Shown one piece after another: positions 26,833 through 40,048 of a DNA stretch of 64,000 nucleotides. Numbering within the stretch: the first letter of the stretch is position 1; each line of letters starts with the position of its first letter. Both the position numbers and the translations under genes were made by a program. The notes below the pieces were generated by a model. The model was not told where the DNA came from. It ran no database searches and was given only the letters and a program-made list of their open reading frames with translations. The stretch spans positions 1,860,001-1,924,000 of the forward strand of contig NZ_CP043626.1 of assembly GCF_008807415.1 (NCBI RefSeq). Direction: 5' to 3'. The DNA comes from Pseudomonas denitrificans (nom. rej.) (GTDB taxonomy: Bacteria > Pseudomonadota > Gammaproteobacteria > Pseudomonadales > Pseudomonadaceae).

Positions 26833-28815
26833 ATGGAACGGGAAAATCCGGCCAGCCGGGCCGAGGCCGCCGCCAATGAGCCGCGCATCGTCATCGAGGA
26901 TGTGCAGCCACGCCTGGAAAGCGGTCGTTTTGCTGCCAAGGCCATCAGCCACCGCGCATCGCGCATCCACGCGCGCATCTTCAGTGATGGCCACGACAAG
27001 CTGGCTGCCGAGGTCGCCTGGCGCGAGAGCAAGGGTCAGCCGTGGCAGAAAACGCCCCTGCAAGCGCTGGGCAACGACCACTGGGAAGCGCATATCACCC
27101 CGACCCAGGTCGGCCGCACCGAATTCATCGTGCTGGCCTGGATCGACAGCTATGCGAGTTTTCGCTACGAGCTGGAGAAGAAGTACGCCGCTGGACAGGT
27201 GGTGGATCTGGAGTTCCGCGAGGGCATCGAACTGCTGCAGCACGTGCTGCAGACGGCGCCGGAGGACTGTGAATCGGAGCTGGCGCAGATCGTGCGCGAA
27301 CTGCAGGGCAGCGAAGAGCGCGAGGCGCGCTTCGGCCTGCTCATGGCGCCGCGTACCCTGGAGGTGATGCAGCGCGCAGAACACCGCCCGTACCTGACCC
27401 GCAGCCTGACTTTCGAACTGGATGTGGAGCGACCACTGGCCGAATTCGCCAGCTGGTACGAGCTGTTCCCGCGCTCGGAAAGCAGCGTGCCCGGCCAGCA
27501 CGGCAGCTTCGCCGACGTTCACCGGCGCCTGCCGGACATCGCCGCCATGGGCTTCGACGTCCTGTATTTCCCGCCGATCCATCCCATCGGCCGCCAACAC
27601 CGCAAGGGCCGTAACAACAGCCTGCAGGCCGGTCCGGACGACCCCGGCAGCCCCTACGCCATCGGCAGCGAAGAGGGCGGCCATGACGCCGTGCATCCGC
27701 AGCTCGGCACGTTGGAAGATTTCCGCGACCTGGTGGGAGCCGCCCGCGAACACGGCCTGGAAGTCGCCCTGGACTTCGCCATCCAGTGCTCGCCGGACCA
27801 CCCCTGGCTGCGCGAACATCCCGGCTGGTTCAGCTGGCGCGCCGACGGGACCATCCGCCACGCGGAGAACCCGCCAAAGAAATACGAGGACATCGTCAAC
27901 GTCGACTTCTATGCGCCGGACGCCGTACCCGATCTGTGGATGGGGTTGCTGCAGGTGGTGCTGGGCTGGGTGGAGCAGGGCGTCAACCTGTTTCGCGTCG
28001 ACAACCCGCATACCAAGCCGCTGCCCTTCTGGGAGTGGCTGATCGCCGAAGTGCGCCGCGAGCATCCGCAGGTGATCTTCCTCGCCGAGGCCTTCACCCG
28101 GCCGGCGATGATGGCGCGACTGGGCAAGGTGGGCTTCAGCCAGAGCTACACCTACTTCACCTGGCGCAACACCAAACAGGAGCTGGAGGAGTATTTCACC
28201 GAGTTGAACCAGTCGCCGCTGCGCGATTGCTACCGGCCGAACTTTTTCGTCAACACGCCGGACATCAACCCCTATTTCCTGCAGCGCTCCGGGCGCGCCG
28301 GCTTTCTCATCCGGGCGGCGCTGGCGACCATGGGGTCGGGCCTGTGGGGCATGTACTCGGGCTTCGAGCTGTGCGAGGCGGACCCGGTGCCGGGCAAGGA
28401 GGAATACTTCGACTCCGAAAAGTACCAGCTGCGCCAGCGCGACTACCACGCCCACGGCAACATCGTCGGCGAGATCACCCGGCTCAACCGCATCCGCCGC
28501 GAGAACCCGGCGCTGCACAGCCACCTCGGCTTCCAGGCCTATCGCGCGTTCAACGACAACATCCTGCTGTTCGGCAAGCGCACCGCAGACCTGTCCAACT
28601 TCATCCTGGTCGCGGTCAGCCTCGACCCGGACAACGCCCAGGAAGCCGACTTCGAGCTGCCGCTCTGGGAGTTCGGCCTGCCCGATGACGCGTCCATGGG
28701 CGGTGAGGACCTGATGAACGGCCACCGCTGGACCTGGCACGGCAAGCGCCAGTGGATGCGCATCGAGCCCTGGCACCTGCCGTTCGGCATCTGGCGCCTG
28801 CATCCCGAGACCTGA
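26833..28815 (+). CDS. glgE: Maltosyltransferase GlgE (alpha-maltose-1-phosphate dependent)
   Basis: GH13_3 enzyme moving maltosyl units from maltose-1-phosphate to alpha-1,4-glucan. 660 residues. An N-terminal beta domain (residues 1-200) precedes a (beta/alpha)8 barrel with DVLYFPPIHPIG, VALDFAIQCSPDHPW, then NLFRVDNPHTKP (nucleophile Asp390) and FLAEAFTRP (acid/base Glu419); the 29-residue gap equals that of Streptomyces GlgE. NTPDINPYFLQ replaces the usual NHD amylase segment, typical of GlgE. A GAGGAG site lies about 10 bases before ATG 26833. First gene of glgE-treS/mak-glgB, which turns trehalose into branched alpha-glucan. Confidence 0.95.
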   Translation: MERENPASRAEAAANEPRIVIEDVQPRLESGRFAAKAISHRASRIHARIFSDGHDKLAAEVAWRESKGQPWQKTPLQALGNDHWEAHITPTQVGRTEFIVLAWIDSYASFRYELEKKYAAGQVVDLEFREGIELLQHVLQTAPEDCESELAQIVRELQGSEEREARFGLLMAPRTLEVMQRAEHRPYLTRSLTFELDVERPLAEFASWYELFPRSESSVPGQHGSFADVHRRLPDIAAMGFDVLYFPPIHPIGRQHRKGRNNSLQAGPDDPGSPYAIGSEEGGHDAVHPQLGTLEDFRDLVGAAREHGLEVALDFAIQCSPDHPWLREHPGWFSWRADGTIRHAENPPKKYEDIVNVDFYAPDAVPDLWMGLLQVVLGWVEQGVNLFRVDNPHTKPLPFWEWLIAEVRREHPQVIFLAEAFTRPAMMARLGKVGFSQSYTYFTWRNTKQELEEYFTELNQSPLRDCYRPNFFVNTPDINPYFLQRSGRAGFLIRAALATMGSGLWGMYSGFELCEADPVPGKEEYFDSEKYQLRQRDYHAHGNIVGEITRLNRIRRENPALHSHLGFQAYRAFNDNILLFGKRTADLSNFILVAVSLDPDNAQEADFELPLWEFGLPDDASMGGEDLMNGHRWTWHGKRQWMRIEPWHLPFGIWRLHPET

Positions 28816-28835
28816 CCCGTAAAGGAGCGCGACCC

Positions 28836-32161
<3,326 letters not shown>

Positions 32162-32165
<4 letters not shown>

Positions 32166-34339
32166 CACCGCTCCGCGACCTGGACCATCTGCAGCGTGCC
32201 GACCACGCCGATCCCTTCTCCTTCCTCGGTCCGCACCGTGACGCAGAGGGCGAACTGGTGCGGGCATGGCTGCCCGGTGCGCTGGCGGTGGAACTGTTGT
32301 CGCCGCAGGACGAATTCCTCGTCGCCATGGAGCCGCTGGATGCTGGTGGGCTGTTCGTTGCGCGCCTGCCCCGGAAGACACCGTACCGGCTGCGCATCCA
32401 CTGGCCCGAGCATGAGCAGGTCACCGAGGACCCCTATGCCTTCGGCCCTTCAGTAAGTGAACTGGACCTTTACCTGTTCGCCGAGGGCAACCATCGCCAG
32501 CTCGGCAAATGCTTCGGCGCGCAGGCGATGGAGCACGAAGGCGTGCCCGGCGTGCGTTTCGCCGTGTGGGCACCCAATGCCAGGCGGGTCTCGGTGGTGG
32601 GCGACTTCAACGGCTGGGACGGTCGCCGGCATGTGATGCGCCTGCGCTACCCGGCTGGCGTCTGGGAACTGTTCATCCCGCGCCTGCAGCCCGGCGAGGT
32701 CTACAAATACGAATTGCTCGGCCAGGACGGCCTGCTGCCGCTCAAGGCCGACCCGATGGCGCTGGCCACCGAGATGCCGCCGGCCACCGGCTCGCGGGTA
32801 GCGGACCCGACACCCTTCGCCTGGCAGGATGACGAATGGATGCTGCAACGTGGCGAGCGCCAGGGATTCGACCGGCCACTGTCAATCTACGAATTGCACG
32901 CCGGCTCCTGGCAGTGGGTGGAAAACCGCGCGCCGACCTGGGACGAGCTGGCGGATCGACTGATCCCCTATATCGACGACCTGGGTTTCACCCATATCGA
33001 GCTGATGCCGATCATGGAGCATCCCTTTGGCGGCTCCTGGGGATACCAGCCGCTGTCGCTGTTCGCGCCCACCGCGCGCTACGGCAGCCCGGCGGAATTC
33101 GCGCGTTTCGTCGACCGCTGCCACCAGGCCGGGATCGGCGTGATCCTCGACTGGGTGCCGGCGCATTTCCCCACCGACGCCCATGGCCTGGCGCACTTCG
33201 ACGGCACCGCGCTGTACGAGTACGCGCACCCGTTCGAGGGCTTCCATCAGGACTGGGATACCTTCATCTACAACCTCGGCCGCAACGAGGTGCATGGCTT
33301 CATGCTGGCCTCGGCGCTGCACTGGCTGCGTGAATACCATATCGACGGGTTGCGGGTGGATGCGGTGGCCTCGATGCTCTACCGCGATTATTCGCGCAAG
33401 GACGGCGAGTGGATTCCCAACCGCCACGGCGGCCGGGAGAACCTCGAAGCCATCGAGTTCCTCAGCCACCTCAACAGCGTGGTACACACCGAAGCGCCGG
33501 GCGCGCTGATCATCGCCGAGGAGTCCACCGCCTGGCCGGGCGTCAGCCGGCCGACGGAAGAGGGCGGCCTGGGCTTCGCCTACAAGTGGAACATGGGCTG
33601 GATGCACGACAGCCTCGCGTACATCCGCGAAGACCCGATCAACCGCGGCCATCACCACCACAAGCTGACTTTCGGGTTGCTCTACGCCTTCTCCGAGCAC
33701 TTCATCCTGCCCATCTCCCACGACGAGGTGGTGCACGGCAAGGGTTCGCTGCTGGGCAAGATGCCCGGCGACCGCTGGCAACAGTTCGCCAACCTGCGGC
33801 TGTTCCTGTCGATGATGTGGACCCATCCGGGCAAGAAGCTGCTGTTCATGGGGTGCGAGTTCGGCCAGTGGCGCGAATGGGACCACGACGGCCAGCTGGA
33901 CTGGTACCTGCTGCGCTACGCCGAGCACTTCGGCGCCCAGGCGCTGGTTCGCGAGCTGAACCAGCTGTTGCGTGAGGAGCCCGCGCTCCACGCCTTCGAC
34001 GATCGCGCCGAGGGTTTCCACTGGCTGATCGGCGACGACCAGCGCAACAGCGTCTACGCCTGGCTGCGTCTGGCTGGCGACGGCGCGCCGCTGCTGGTGG
34101 TGCACAACTTCACCCCGGTACCACGTCCGCACTACCGCATCGGCGTGCCGCTGGCCGGCCATTGGCAGGTACTGCTCAACAGCGACGCCGACACATTTGG
34201 CGGCTCGGGTGCGGGCAGCCGGGGGGCGCTGGAAAGCGACCCCCATGAGTCCCACGGGAAGACTCAGTCCCTGGCGCTGGACCTGCCGCCGCTGGGCTGC
34301 CTGATCCTGCGCCCCACCGGCGACGCCGTCGACCTGTAG
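32162..34339 (+). CDS. glgB: 1,4-alpha-glucan branching enzyme
   Basis: Makes alpha-1,6 branches in glycogen. 725 residues, the usual GlgB size, with two N-terminal beta modules (N1 [12 protein letters not shown]2 CBM48 [20 protein letters not shown]), then the barrel: [32 protein letters not shown] (nucleophile Asp), [12 protein letters not shown] (acid/base Glu), [15 protein letters not shown] (third Asp). The ATGA overlap with treS shows translational coupling. It acts on linear chains from both GlgE and GlgA. The minus-strand membrane gene converges 38 bases after the stop. Confidence 0.95.
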
Positions 34340-34377
34340 CGGCAGGCCACGCCTTGATCCGCCGGCAGCGTCGGCGG

Positions 34378-35343
34378 TCAGGACGCCCGCGCGGCTTCCC
34401 GGCGATCCGCGCGCCGCTTCAGCTTCCTGGCATGCCGTTCCAGCCACAGGTAGACCAGGCAGGCGAGCAGCAGCGGAATGAGGAAGTACAGCACCCGATA
34501 ACCGATCAGCGCGGCCACCAGTTCACCGCGGGAGAAATGATCGCGCAGCACGGTGATGAACACTGTCTCGATGACCCCCAGGCCCGCCGGCACATGCAAT
34601 ACAACGCCGGCGATGCTGCTGATCATCAGGGTCGCCAGCACTTCCGGATAGCTCGCCGAGGCGGGCAGCAGGCTGTAGATCAGCAGCGCCATCATCGACC
34701 AGTTGCTGGCCCCGGCGATGCCCTGCAGAGCGGCGAGGCGCCAGGTCGGCAGGTTCAGCCGGTAGCGCTTCCAGCCCCAGGCGCGGCGGCTGGCGAAGCG
34801 ACAGGCCAGCAGGTAGGCCGCGCCCAGCAGCAGGAGCAACACGCCGATTGCCCGCAGGCCGCTCTGGCCGAGGGACCAGCTCTGCGGCAGGTCGGGGAAA
34901 CCGGAGACGAACAGCGCCCCCGCCAGCAGCAGGTAGCCGTACCAGTTGGTTATCAGGCTGAAGGTGAGGATGCGCGTGATGTCCCCCGTGCTCATCCCCA
35001 GTCGCCCGTAGAGGCGGTAACGCAAGGCGATGGCTCCGACCCAGGAACTGAGGTTGAGGTTGAAGGCGTTGCACACGAAGGCCACGGTGAATACTCGCCG
35101 CACCGGCAGCGGGTGGCCGATGTAGAACCGGCTGAGCACATCGAAGCTGCTGAAGATGCCGTAGCTGCAAAAGGCGATCAGCATGCCCAGCGCCAGGGTG
35201 CTGAGCGGGTATTCGCGCAGCAGGCGGAATACCTCGTCCCAGTCGGTGGCGCGCAGCAGCAGGAACAGCAGCACCGGCAGGGCAATCAGCAGCACGATGT
35301 TGAAGGCGCGGTTGGCCCGCTTCCAGAAGCGCTTGTGGTTCAT
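34378..35343 (-). CDS. YbhN-like integral membrane protein (UPF0104/LPG synthetase TM)
   Basis: 321 residues with eight or so membrane helices (for example AFNIVLLIALPVLLFLLLRA, LGMLIAFCSYGIFSSF, LLIYSLLPASASY, ALIGYRVLYFLIPLLLACLV). Family marks: SFDVLSRFYIG, NAFNLNLSSWVGAIALRYRLY and HVPAGLGVIETVF with GYRVLYFLIP, as in the flippase-like half of MprF and E. coli YbhN. It probably moves or handles a lipid in the inner membrane. It is the last gene of a trio with clsB and an EEP enzyme, the same set as ybhP-clsB-ybhN in E. coli. Its start overlaps the clsB stop by 4 bases. Confidence 0.85.
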   Translation of the reverse strand: MNHKRFWKRANRAFNIVLLIALPVLLFLLLRATDWDEVFRLLREYPLSTLALGMLIAFCSYGIFSSFDVLSRFYIGHPLPVRRVFTVAFVCNAFNLNLSSWVGAIALRYRLYGRLGMSTGDITRILTFSLITNWYGYLLLAGALFVSGFPDLPQSWSLGQSGLRAIGVLLLLLGAAYLLACRFASRRAWGWKRYRLNLPTWRLAALQGIAGASNWSMMALLIYSLLPASASYPEVLATLMISSIAGVVLHVPAGLGVIETVFITVLRDHFSRGELVAALIGYRVLYFLIPLLLACLVYLWLERHARKLKRRADRREAARAS

Positions 35344-36554
35344 GGCTGCACCGGCGAATGGCCGGCCTCATCGTCGATGCTGGCGGGGTGGAGCATCTGC
35401 CGGTGTGCCGGCAACTGCCCGGCGATGGCGGGGAAGTGACGCAGGAAGTGGAAGCTCAGGAACACCAGCGGCGCGCGCCACCAGTAGCCGCGGCGGGCAT
35501 GCTGGCGGGTGACGCGGCGGCAGCTGTCGACGGCAAGGCCCTGCAGGTGCTCGTCCAGGCCACCGGCGAAGGCCTCATCCTCGATCATCAGGTTGCCTTC
35601 CAGGTTCAGCGACAGGCTCAGCGGGTCGAGGTTGCTCGAGCCCACTGTGGCCCAGTGCCGGTCGACGACCGCGACCTTGCCGTGCAGCGGGCGCTCGCAG
35701 TACTCGTAGATTTCCACGCCGTCGCGCAACAGCGTGTCGTAGAGCAGCTTGCTGCATAGCCGGACCAGCGGCATGTCGGGCAGTCCCTGGAGGATCAGCT
35801 GCACCTTCACCCCGCGCCCGGCCGCATCGCGCAGGGCGCGCAGCAGGCGATAACCGGGGAAGAAGTAGGCATTGGCGATCAGCAGCCGCTCCTTCGCCTG
35901 ACGGATGGCGCGCAGGTAATGCTGCTCGATCTCGGTACGGCGGTAGAGGTTGTCACGGATGGCCAGGCAGGTCCGGCAAGGGCCCGCCGACCCGCCGGGG
36001 GGCAAGGCGCCAGCGGCGGGAATGTCGCCGCCCTCAAGGTAAGGAGCAGGGCTGAGCAGATCCAGGCAGGCGCGGCGGATGTCTTCCACGCCGGGGCCCT
36101 CGATCCTCACCGCGTAGTCCTGCTTGGCCATGGTGCCGAAGTCGGCCAGGTGGTCGGCGCAGTAGTTGATGCCGCCGACGAAGGCCACGGCACCGTCCAC
36201 CACCACATGCTTGCGGTGCAGGCGGCGGAACAGGTTGGTGCGCATGCCCAGCAGCAGTGGCTGCGGGTCGAACAGGTGCAGGCGCACACCGGCATCCAGC
36301 AGGCCGCCGACAAAGCCTGCGTCCAGGTCCGGTGTACCGTAGCCGTCGGCGGTCACTTCCACGCGGACGCCGCGATTGGCAGCGTCGATCAGTACCTGGC
36401 GCAGCCCGCGCCCCACCTTGTCGTCACGCAGGATGAAGGTTTCCAGCAGAACTTCGTGCCGCGCGCTCTCGATGGCGCGGAACACGCTGGGAAAGAACTC
36501 CTCGCCATTGATCAGCAGCTCCACGCGGTTGCCAGCGCGCCATACCTCGTTCAT
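35340..36554 (-). CDS. clsB: Cardiolipin synthase, ClsB type
   Basis: 404 residues of the phospholipase D superfamily with two HKD motifs, HRKHVVVDGAVAFVGG in the first half and LHGKVAVVDRHWATVGSSN in the second. There is no N-terminal membrane pair, which separates ClsB from ClsA. ClsB makes cardiolipin (and in vitro phosphatidylglycerol) from phosphatidylglycerol at the inner membrane. Segment GFVGGLLDAGVRLHLFDP and an amphipathic tail fit. ATGA overlaps join it to the genes on both sides. Cardiolipin changes are common under osmotic stress, in keeping with the neighbours. Confidence 0.9.
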   Translation of the reverse strand: MNEVWRAGNRVELLINGEEFFPSVFRAIESARHEVLLETFILRDDKVGRGLRQVLIDAANRGVRVEVTADGYGTPDLDAGFVGGLLDAGVRLHLFDPQPLLLGMRTNLFRRLHRKHVVVDGAVAFVGGINYCADHLADFGTMAKQDYAVRIEGPGVEDIRRACLDLLSPAPYLEGGDIPAAGALPPGGSAGPCRTCLAIRDNLYRRTEIEQHYLRAIRQAKERLLIANAYFFPGYRLLRALRDAAGRGVKVQLILQGLPDMPLVRLCSKLLYDTLLRDGVEIYEYCERPLHGKVAVVDRHWATVGSSNLDPLSLSLNLEGNLMIEDEAFAGGLDEHLQGLAVDSCRRVTRQHARRGYWWRAPLVFLSFHFLRHFPAIAGQLPAHRQMLHPASIDDEAGHSPVQP

Positions 36555-37333
36555 AGCGACACCTCCGCGAGCAGCGGCAGGTGATCGGAGAGGTGCGGCC
36601 AGGGCTTGCGGTTGAGCACTTCGCTCAAGGTGACCTTGAGGTGGCGCACGTAGATGCGGTCCAGCCGCAGCAGCGGCCAGCGCGCGGGGAAGCTGCGCGG
36701 TTCGCCGCCGCTCTCGGGGAATGCTGGGCGCAGGCCGCAGCCGGCAAGGACGCCGGTGGCTTTGCAGCGCCAGTCATTGAAATCACCGGCGACCACCACC
36801 GGGTCGTTGGCGGGCAGGTCGCCAATCAGCGCGCACAGCAGCTGGAGCTGTTTCTGCCGCTGCGCTTCATGCAGCCCCAGATGCACACAGACCGCGTGCA
36901 GCGTGCCTTCGCCGGGCAGGTCGATCTGTGCGTGCAGCAGGCCGCGCTCCTCGGTACCGGCCACCGACACATCGCGGTTGTCCCAACAGCGAATCGGCAG
37001 GCGCGAGAGCAGGGCATTGCCGTGATGGCCTTCGGGGTAGACGGCATTGCGTCCATAGGCGAAGGCCGGCCACATGCTGTCGGCGAGGAATTCGTACTGG
37101 GGCGCTGGGGGCCAGTTGGCATGGCGCTCGGCGTGCAACTGGTGTTCGCCGTGGACTTCCTGGAGGAACACCAGGTCCGCCGAGGTGGCGCGCGCCGCGT
37201 CGCGCAGTTCGTGAAGGATGAAGCGACGGTTGAAGGCGTTGAAGCCCTTGTGGGTGTTCACCGTGAGCACGCGCAGCAAGGTTCCGGCTTGCGCCTGGGC
37301 AAGGCTCTGCGGACCGGCCTCGGCCTGGGTCAT
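36551..37333 (-). CDS. Endonuclease/exonuclease/phosphatase-fold protein (YbhP-like)
   Basis: 260 residues from 37333, chosen because GGAGGAGG stands 5 bases upstream of that ATG; the frame opens earlier at 37348. EEP fold marks: TVNTHKGF, LVFLQEVHGEH (metal Glu), CVHLGLHE, VVAGDFNDWR and SDHLPLL (catalytic His). The family holds nucleases, sphingomyelinases and inositol or lipid phosphatases; with clsB and ybhN beside it a phosphodiesterase on a membrane lipid is more likely than a nuclease, but this is inference. First gene of the trio, with a GAAC-N16-TC promoter candidate 76 bases upstream. Confidence 0.8.
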   Translation of the reverse strand: MTQAEAGPQSLAQAQAGTLLRVLTVNTHKGFNAFNRRFILHELRDAARATSADLVFLQEVHGEHQLHAERHANWPPAPQYEFLADSMWPAFAYGRNAVYPEGHHGNALLSRLPIRCWDNRDVSVAGTEERGLLHAQIDLPGEGTLHAVCVHLGLHEAQRQKQLQLLCALIGDLPANDPVVVAGDFNDWRCKATGVLAGCGLRPAFPESGGEPRSFPARWPLLRLDRIYVRHLKVTLSEVLNRKPWPHLSDHLPLLAEVSL

Positions 37334-37408
37334 GTGCCTCCTCCCCATGGAGTTGATATTCCGACGCCGGGCCTGCCTTTGGCGATTTCGGGCCTCCGCG
37401 TCTACTGG

Positions 37409-37436
37409 TTCCGACTGAGCCGCGCGGGCGACGTTC
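37409..37436 (-). promoter_or_regulatory. AlgU/RpoE-like promoter candidate for ybhP-clsB-ybhN-like trio
   Basis: GAACGT and TCGGAA on the minus strand with 16 bp between, 76 bases before 37333. It lies in the 121-bp gap between glgX and the trio, so the trio can be read apart from the glg operon. Confidence 0.45.
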
Positions 37437-37454
37437 AGCCGGATTGCCCGACGG

Positions 37455-39581
37455 TCAGTCGTCGCTGCGACGCAGGGTGAACAGGGCCAGCGAGCGAGCG
37501 CTTAGCGGGTAGGCAGCGCCGAACTCCCAGTTATGCTCATGCTCCTGCGGTTCGGCGCTGTCCAGCAGGTACTGCCAGTCGCGGCCCTGGGCTGTCTCCG
37601 GAAGGATGAAATCGAGACCCTCGTGCCCGGCGTTCAGCAGCAGGAGGAGGGTGGCGTCACCGCCGCTGCGGCGGATACCCGTGGGTTGCGCGCGACCGTC
37701 CATGAGCATGCCGAGGCTGCGCCGTTGCGGGTCGTGCCAGCGATCCTCGGTCATTTCCTCGCCCTCGGGCGCGAGCCAGGTGACGTCACGCACACCCAGG
37801 TCCTCGTTGTACTCGCCTACCAGGAAGCGCCCGCGCCGCAGGATCGGGTAGGCCTGGCGCAGACGGATCAGCCGGCGGGTGAAGGCCAGCAGTTCGTGGC
37901 CTTCGTCGTCGAGGTTCCAGTCCACCCAGCCCAGTTCGTTGTCCTGGCAGTAGACGTTGTTGTTGCCCTGCTGGGTGCGGCTGAACTCGTCACCGGCCAG
38001 CAGCATGGGCGTGCCCTGGGAGAGCAGCAGCGTGGCCATCAGGTTGCGCATCTGCTGCACGCGCAGCCGGCGGATGCCCTCATCGTCGGTAGGGCCTTCG
38101 ACGCCGTGGTTCCATGAGCGGTTGTCGTCGTGGCCGTCGCGGTTGTCCTCGCCGTTGGCCTGGTTGTGCTTGTGGTCGTAGGTGACTATGTCGCGCAGGG
38201 TGAAACCGTCGTGGGCAGTGATGAAGTTCACCGAGGCATAGGGCCGACGGCCGCGCTGGTCGTAGAGGTCGCCCGAGGCGGTGAGACGCCGCGCCAGGTC
38301 CGGCAGCTGGCCTTCATCGCCACGCCAGAAGCTGCGCACGGTGTCGCGGAAGCGGTCGTTCCACTCCACCCAGCCGGGCGGGAAGCCACCCACCTGATAG
38401 CCGCCGGGGCCGCAGTCCCAGGGCTCGGCGATCAGCTTGCGGTGGCTGAGCACCGGGTCCTGGCGGCAGGCGACGAGGAAGCTGTGGCGCTCGTCGAAAC
38501 CGTCGGCGTAGCGCCCGAGGATCGACGCAAGATCGAAGCGGAACCCGTCGACGCGCATCTCCGTGGCCCAGTAGCGCAGCGAGTCGGTGACCATCTGCAG
38601 CACGCACGGGTGGCTCAGGTCGAGGGTGTTGCCGGTGCCCGAATCGTTGACGTAGTAGCGGCGGTTGTCGGCCTGCAGGCGATAGTAGGAGACGTTGTCG
38701 ATCCCGCGCATGCACAGGGTCGGGCCCAGCTCGTTGCCTTCGGCGGTGTGGTTGTAGACCACGTCGAGGATCAGCTCGATACCGGCGGCGTGCAGGTGCG
38801 CGACCATTTCCTTGAACTCGTTGACGTGGCCGCTGGCGAGGTAGCGGGCCTGCGGCGCGAAGAAGGCGATGCTGTTGTAGCCCCAGTAGTTGCTCATGCC
38901 CTTTTCCAGCAGGTGCTTGTCGTCGAGGAAGCCATGCACCGGCAGCAGTTCCAGGCTGGTGATGCCCAGCTGCCGCAGGTGTTGCAGCAGCTCGCTGTTC
39001 ATCAGCCCGGCGCAGGTGCCGCGCAGGCGCTCGGGCACCGCGGGGTGGCGCATGCTCAGGCCGCGCAGGTGGGCTTCGTAGATGACAGTCTCGTCCCACG
39101 GCACGCGCACCGGCTGCTGCTCGCCCCAGGTGAAGGCCGGATCGATGACCTTGCACTTGGGGACGAATGCCGCGCTGTCGCGTTCGTCGAAGCTGAGATC
39201 CGCCTCCGGCGAGCCAATGGTGTAGCCGAACAGCGATTCGGACCATTTCAGTTCACCCACCAACTGCCGCGCATAAGGATCGATCAGCAGCTTGTTGGGG
39301 TTGAAGCGGTGCCCCGCGTCGGGTTCGTAGGGGCCATGCACGCGATAGCCGTAGATCTGCCCCGGATGGGCATCGGGCAGGTAGCCGTGCCAGATCTCGT
39401 CGCTGTATTCGGGCAGCTCGATGCGCTCGATCTCGTGCTTGCCCTGGGCATCGAACAGGCACAGCTCGACCCGCGTGGCGTGGGCGGAGAACAGCGCGAA
39501 GTTGACGCCCAGACCATCCCATGTGGCTCCCAGCGGGAAGGGGCGGCCTTCGGTGACGCGGGACTGTGCTCGTCGGGTCAT
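37455..39581 (-). CDS. glgX: Glycogen debranching enzyme
   Basis: Isoamylase-type GH13_11 enzyme removing short alpha-1,6 branches left by GlgP. 708 residues (E. coli GlgX 657). N-terminal CBM48 (PFPLGATWDGLGVNFALFSAHA), then barrel motifs: LDVVYNHTAEGNELGP, MRVDGFRFDLASILGR (nucleophile Asp), KLIAEPWDCGPGGYQVG (Glu), VNFITAHDGFTLRD (Asp). Its start is 15 bases after the upstream DUF2934 gene, placing it last in the glgA-treZ-malQ-treY operon. Its TreX-like role also provides linear chains for TreY. Confidence 0.95.
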   Translation of the reverse strand: MTRRAQSRVTEGRPFPLGATWDGLGVNFALFSAHATRVELCLFDAQGKHEIERIELPEYSDEIWHGYLPDAHPGQIYGYRVHGPYEPDAGHRFNPNKLLIDPYARQLVGELKWSESLFGYTIGSPEADLSFDERDSAAFVPKCKVIDPAFTWGEQQPVRVPWDETVIYEAHLRGLSMRHPAVPERLRGTCAGLMNSELLQHLRQLGITSLELLPVHGFLDDKHLLEKGMSNYWGYNSIAFFAPQARYLASGHVNEFKEMVAHLHAAGIELILDVVYNHTAEGNELGPTLCMRGIDNVSYYRLQADNRRYYVNDSGTGNTLDLSHPCVLQMVTDSLRYWATEMRVDGFRFDLASILGRYADGFDERHSFLVACRQDPVLSHRKLIAEPWDCGPGGYQVGGFPPGWVEWNDRFRDTVRSFWRGDEGQLPDLARRLTASGDLYDQRGRRPYASVNFITAHDGFTLRDIVTYDHKHNQANGEDNRDGHDDNRSWNHGVEGPTDDEGIRRLRVQQMRNLMATLLLSQGTPMLLAGDEFSRTQQGNNNVYCQDNELGWVDWNLDDEGHELLAFTRRLIRLRQAYPILRRGRFLVGEYNEDLGVRDVTWLAPEGEEMTEDRWHDPQRRSLGMLMDGRAQPTGIRRSGGDATLLLLLNAGHEGLDFILPETAQGRDWQYLLDSAEPQEHEHNWEFGAAYPLSARSLALFTLRRSDD

Positions 39582-39596
39582 GGCCGGCTCCTGGGG

Positions 39597-40048
39597 TCAG
39601 ATACTCTGCTTCTTCGTGCGTGGCTTGGGCGCCGTTGGGTTGCCGGGATTCGCTGCCTCGGCCGGGCTGGGCTTGGGCTTGCGCTTGGCAGTGGGCGTCA
39701 CGGTCGGCGCACTTTTGGTCGGCTTGGCCTTGGCCGGGGACTTGCGCTCGGCCGCCGGCGGTGTCGGCGTCACGGTTTCGCCTTCGTCCTGGTTCGGCAC
39801 TTCCGGGTCTGCCTTGGGCAGGCGTCCCTTGCGCCGCGGCGGCTCCTGGAGGAGGGCAGGTTTCTCCGGTTCCTTGTCCCCTCGAAGCGGGGTTTCACCG
39901 GCTCCTGCGTACCATCGACATTTCCTGCCTCGGCTTCGGCGAGGCTGCGCGCCATGCGCCAGTGGCGGTCATGCTGGCCTTCCGGGCGCCCCTCGGACTC
40001 CCAGATCTGGTAGGCCAGTTCGCGGACTCTTCGCTCATTGACCTTCAT
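39597..40048 (-). CDS. DUF2934 protein with Lys/Pro/Ala tail (apparent frameshift)
   Basis: Start at 40048 (MKVNERRVRELAYQIWESEG) after GGAGGTGAACG; its ATG overlaps the treY stop (ATGA). The first 45 residues are a DUF2934 helix pair (R.LAY.IWE.EGRPEGQHD.HW..A). At 39877-39882 the frame breaks in a G run; one added G restores FEGDKEPEKPALLQEPPRRK and then a basic Lys/Pro/Thr-rich tail, giving about 150 residues. The tail resembles histone-like or DNA-binding linkers. Function unknown; it lies inside the trehalose/glycogen operon, and a shorter DUF2934 gene is upstream at 48445. Confidence 0.75.

Noticed and set aside
25720..28803. A 1027-codon minus-strand frame opposite ku and glgE
   Set aside because: Antisense to two firmly identified genes; composition is His/Ala/Arg/Leu noise with no motif.
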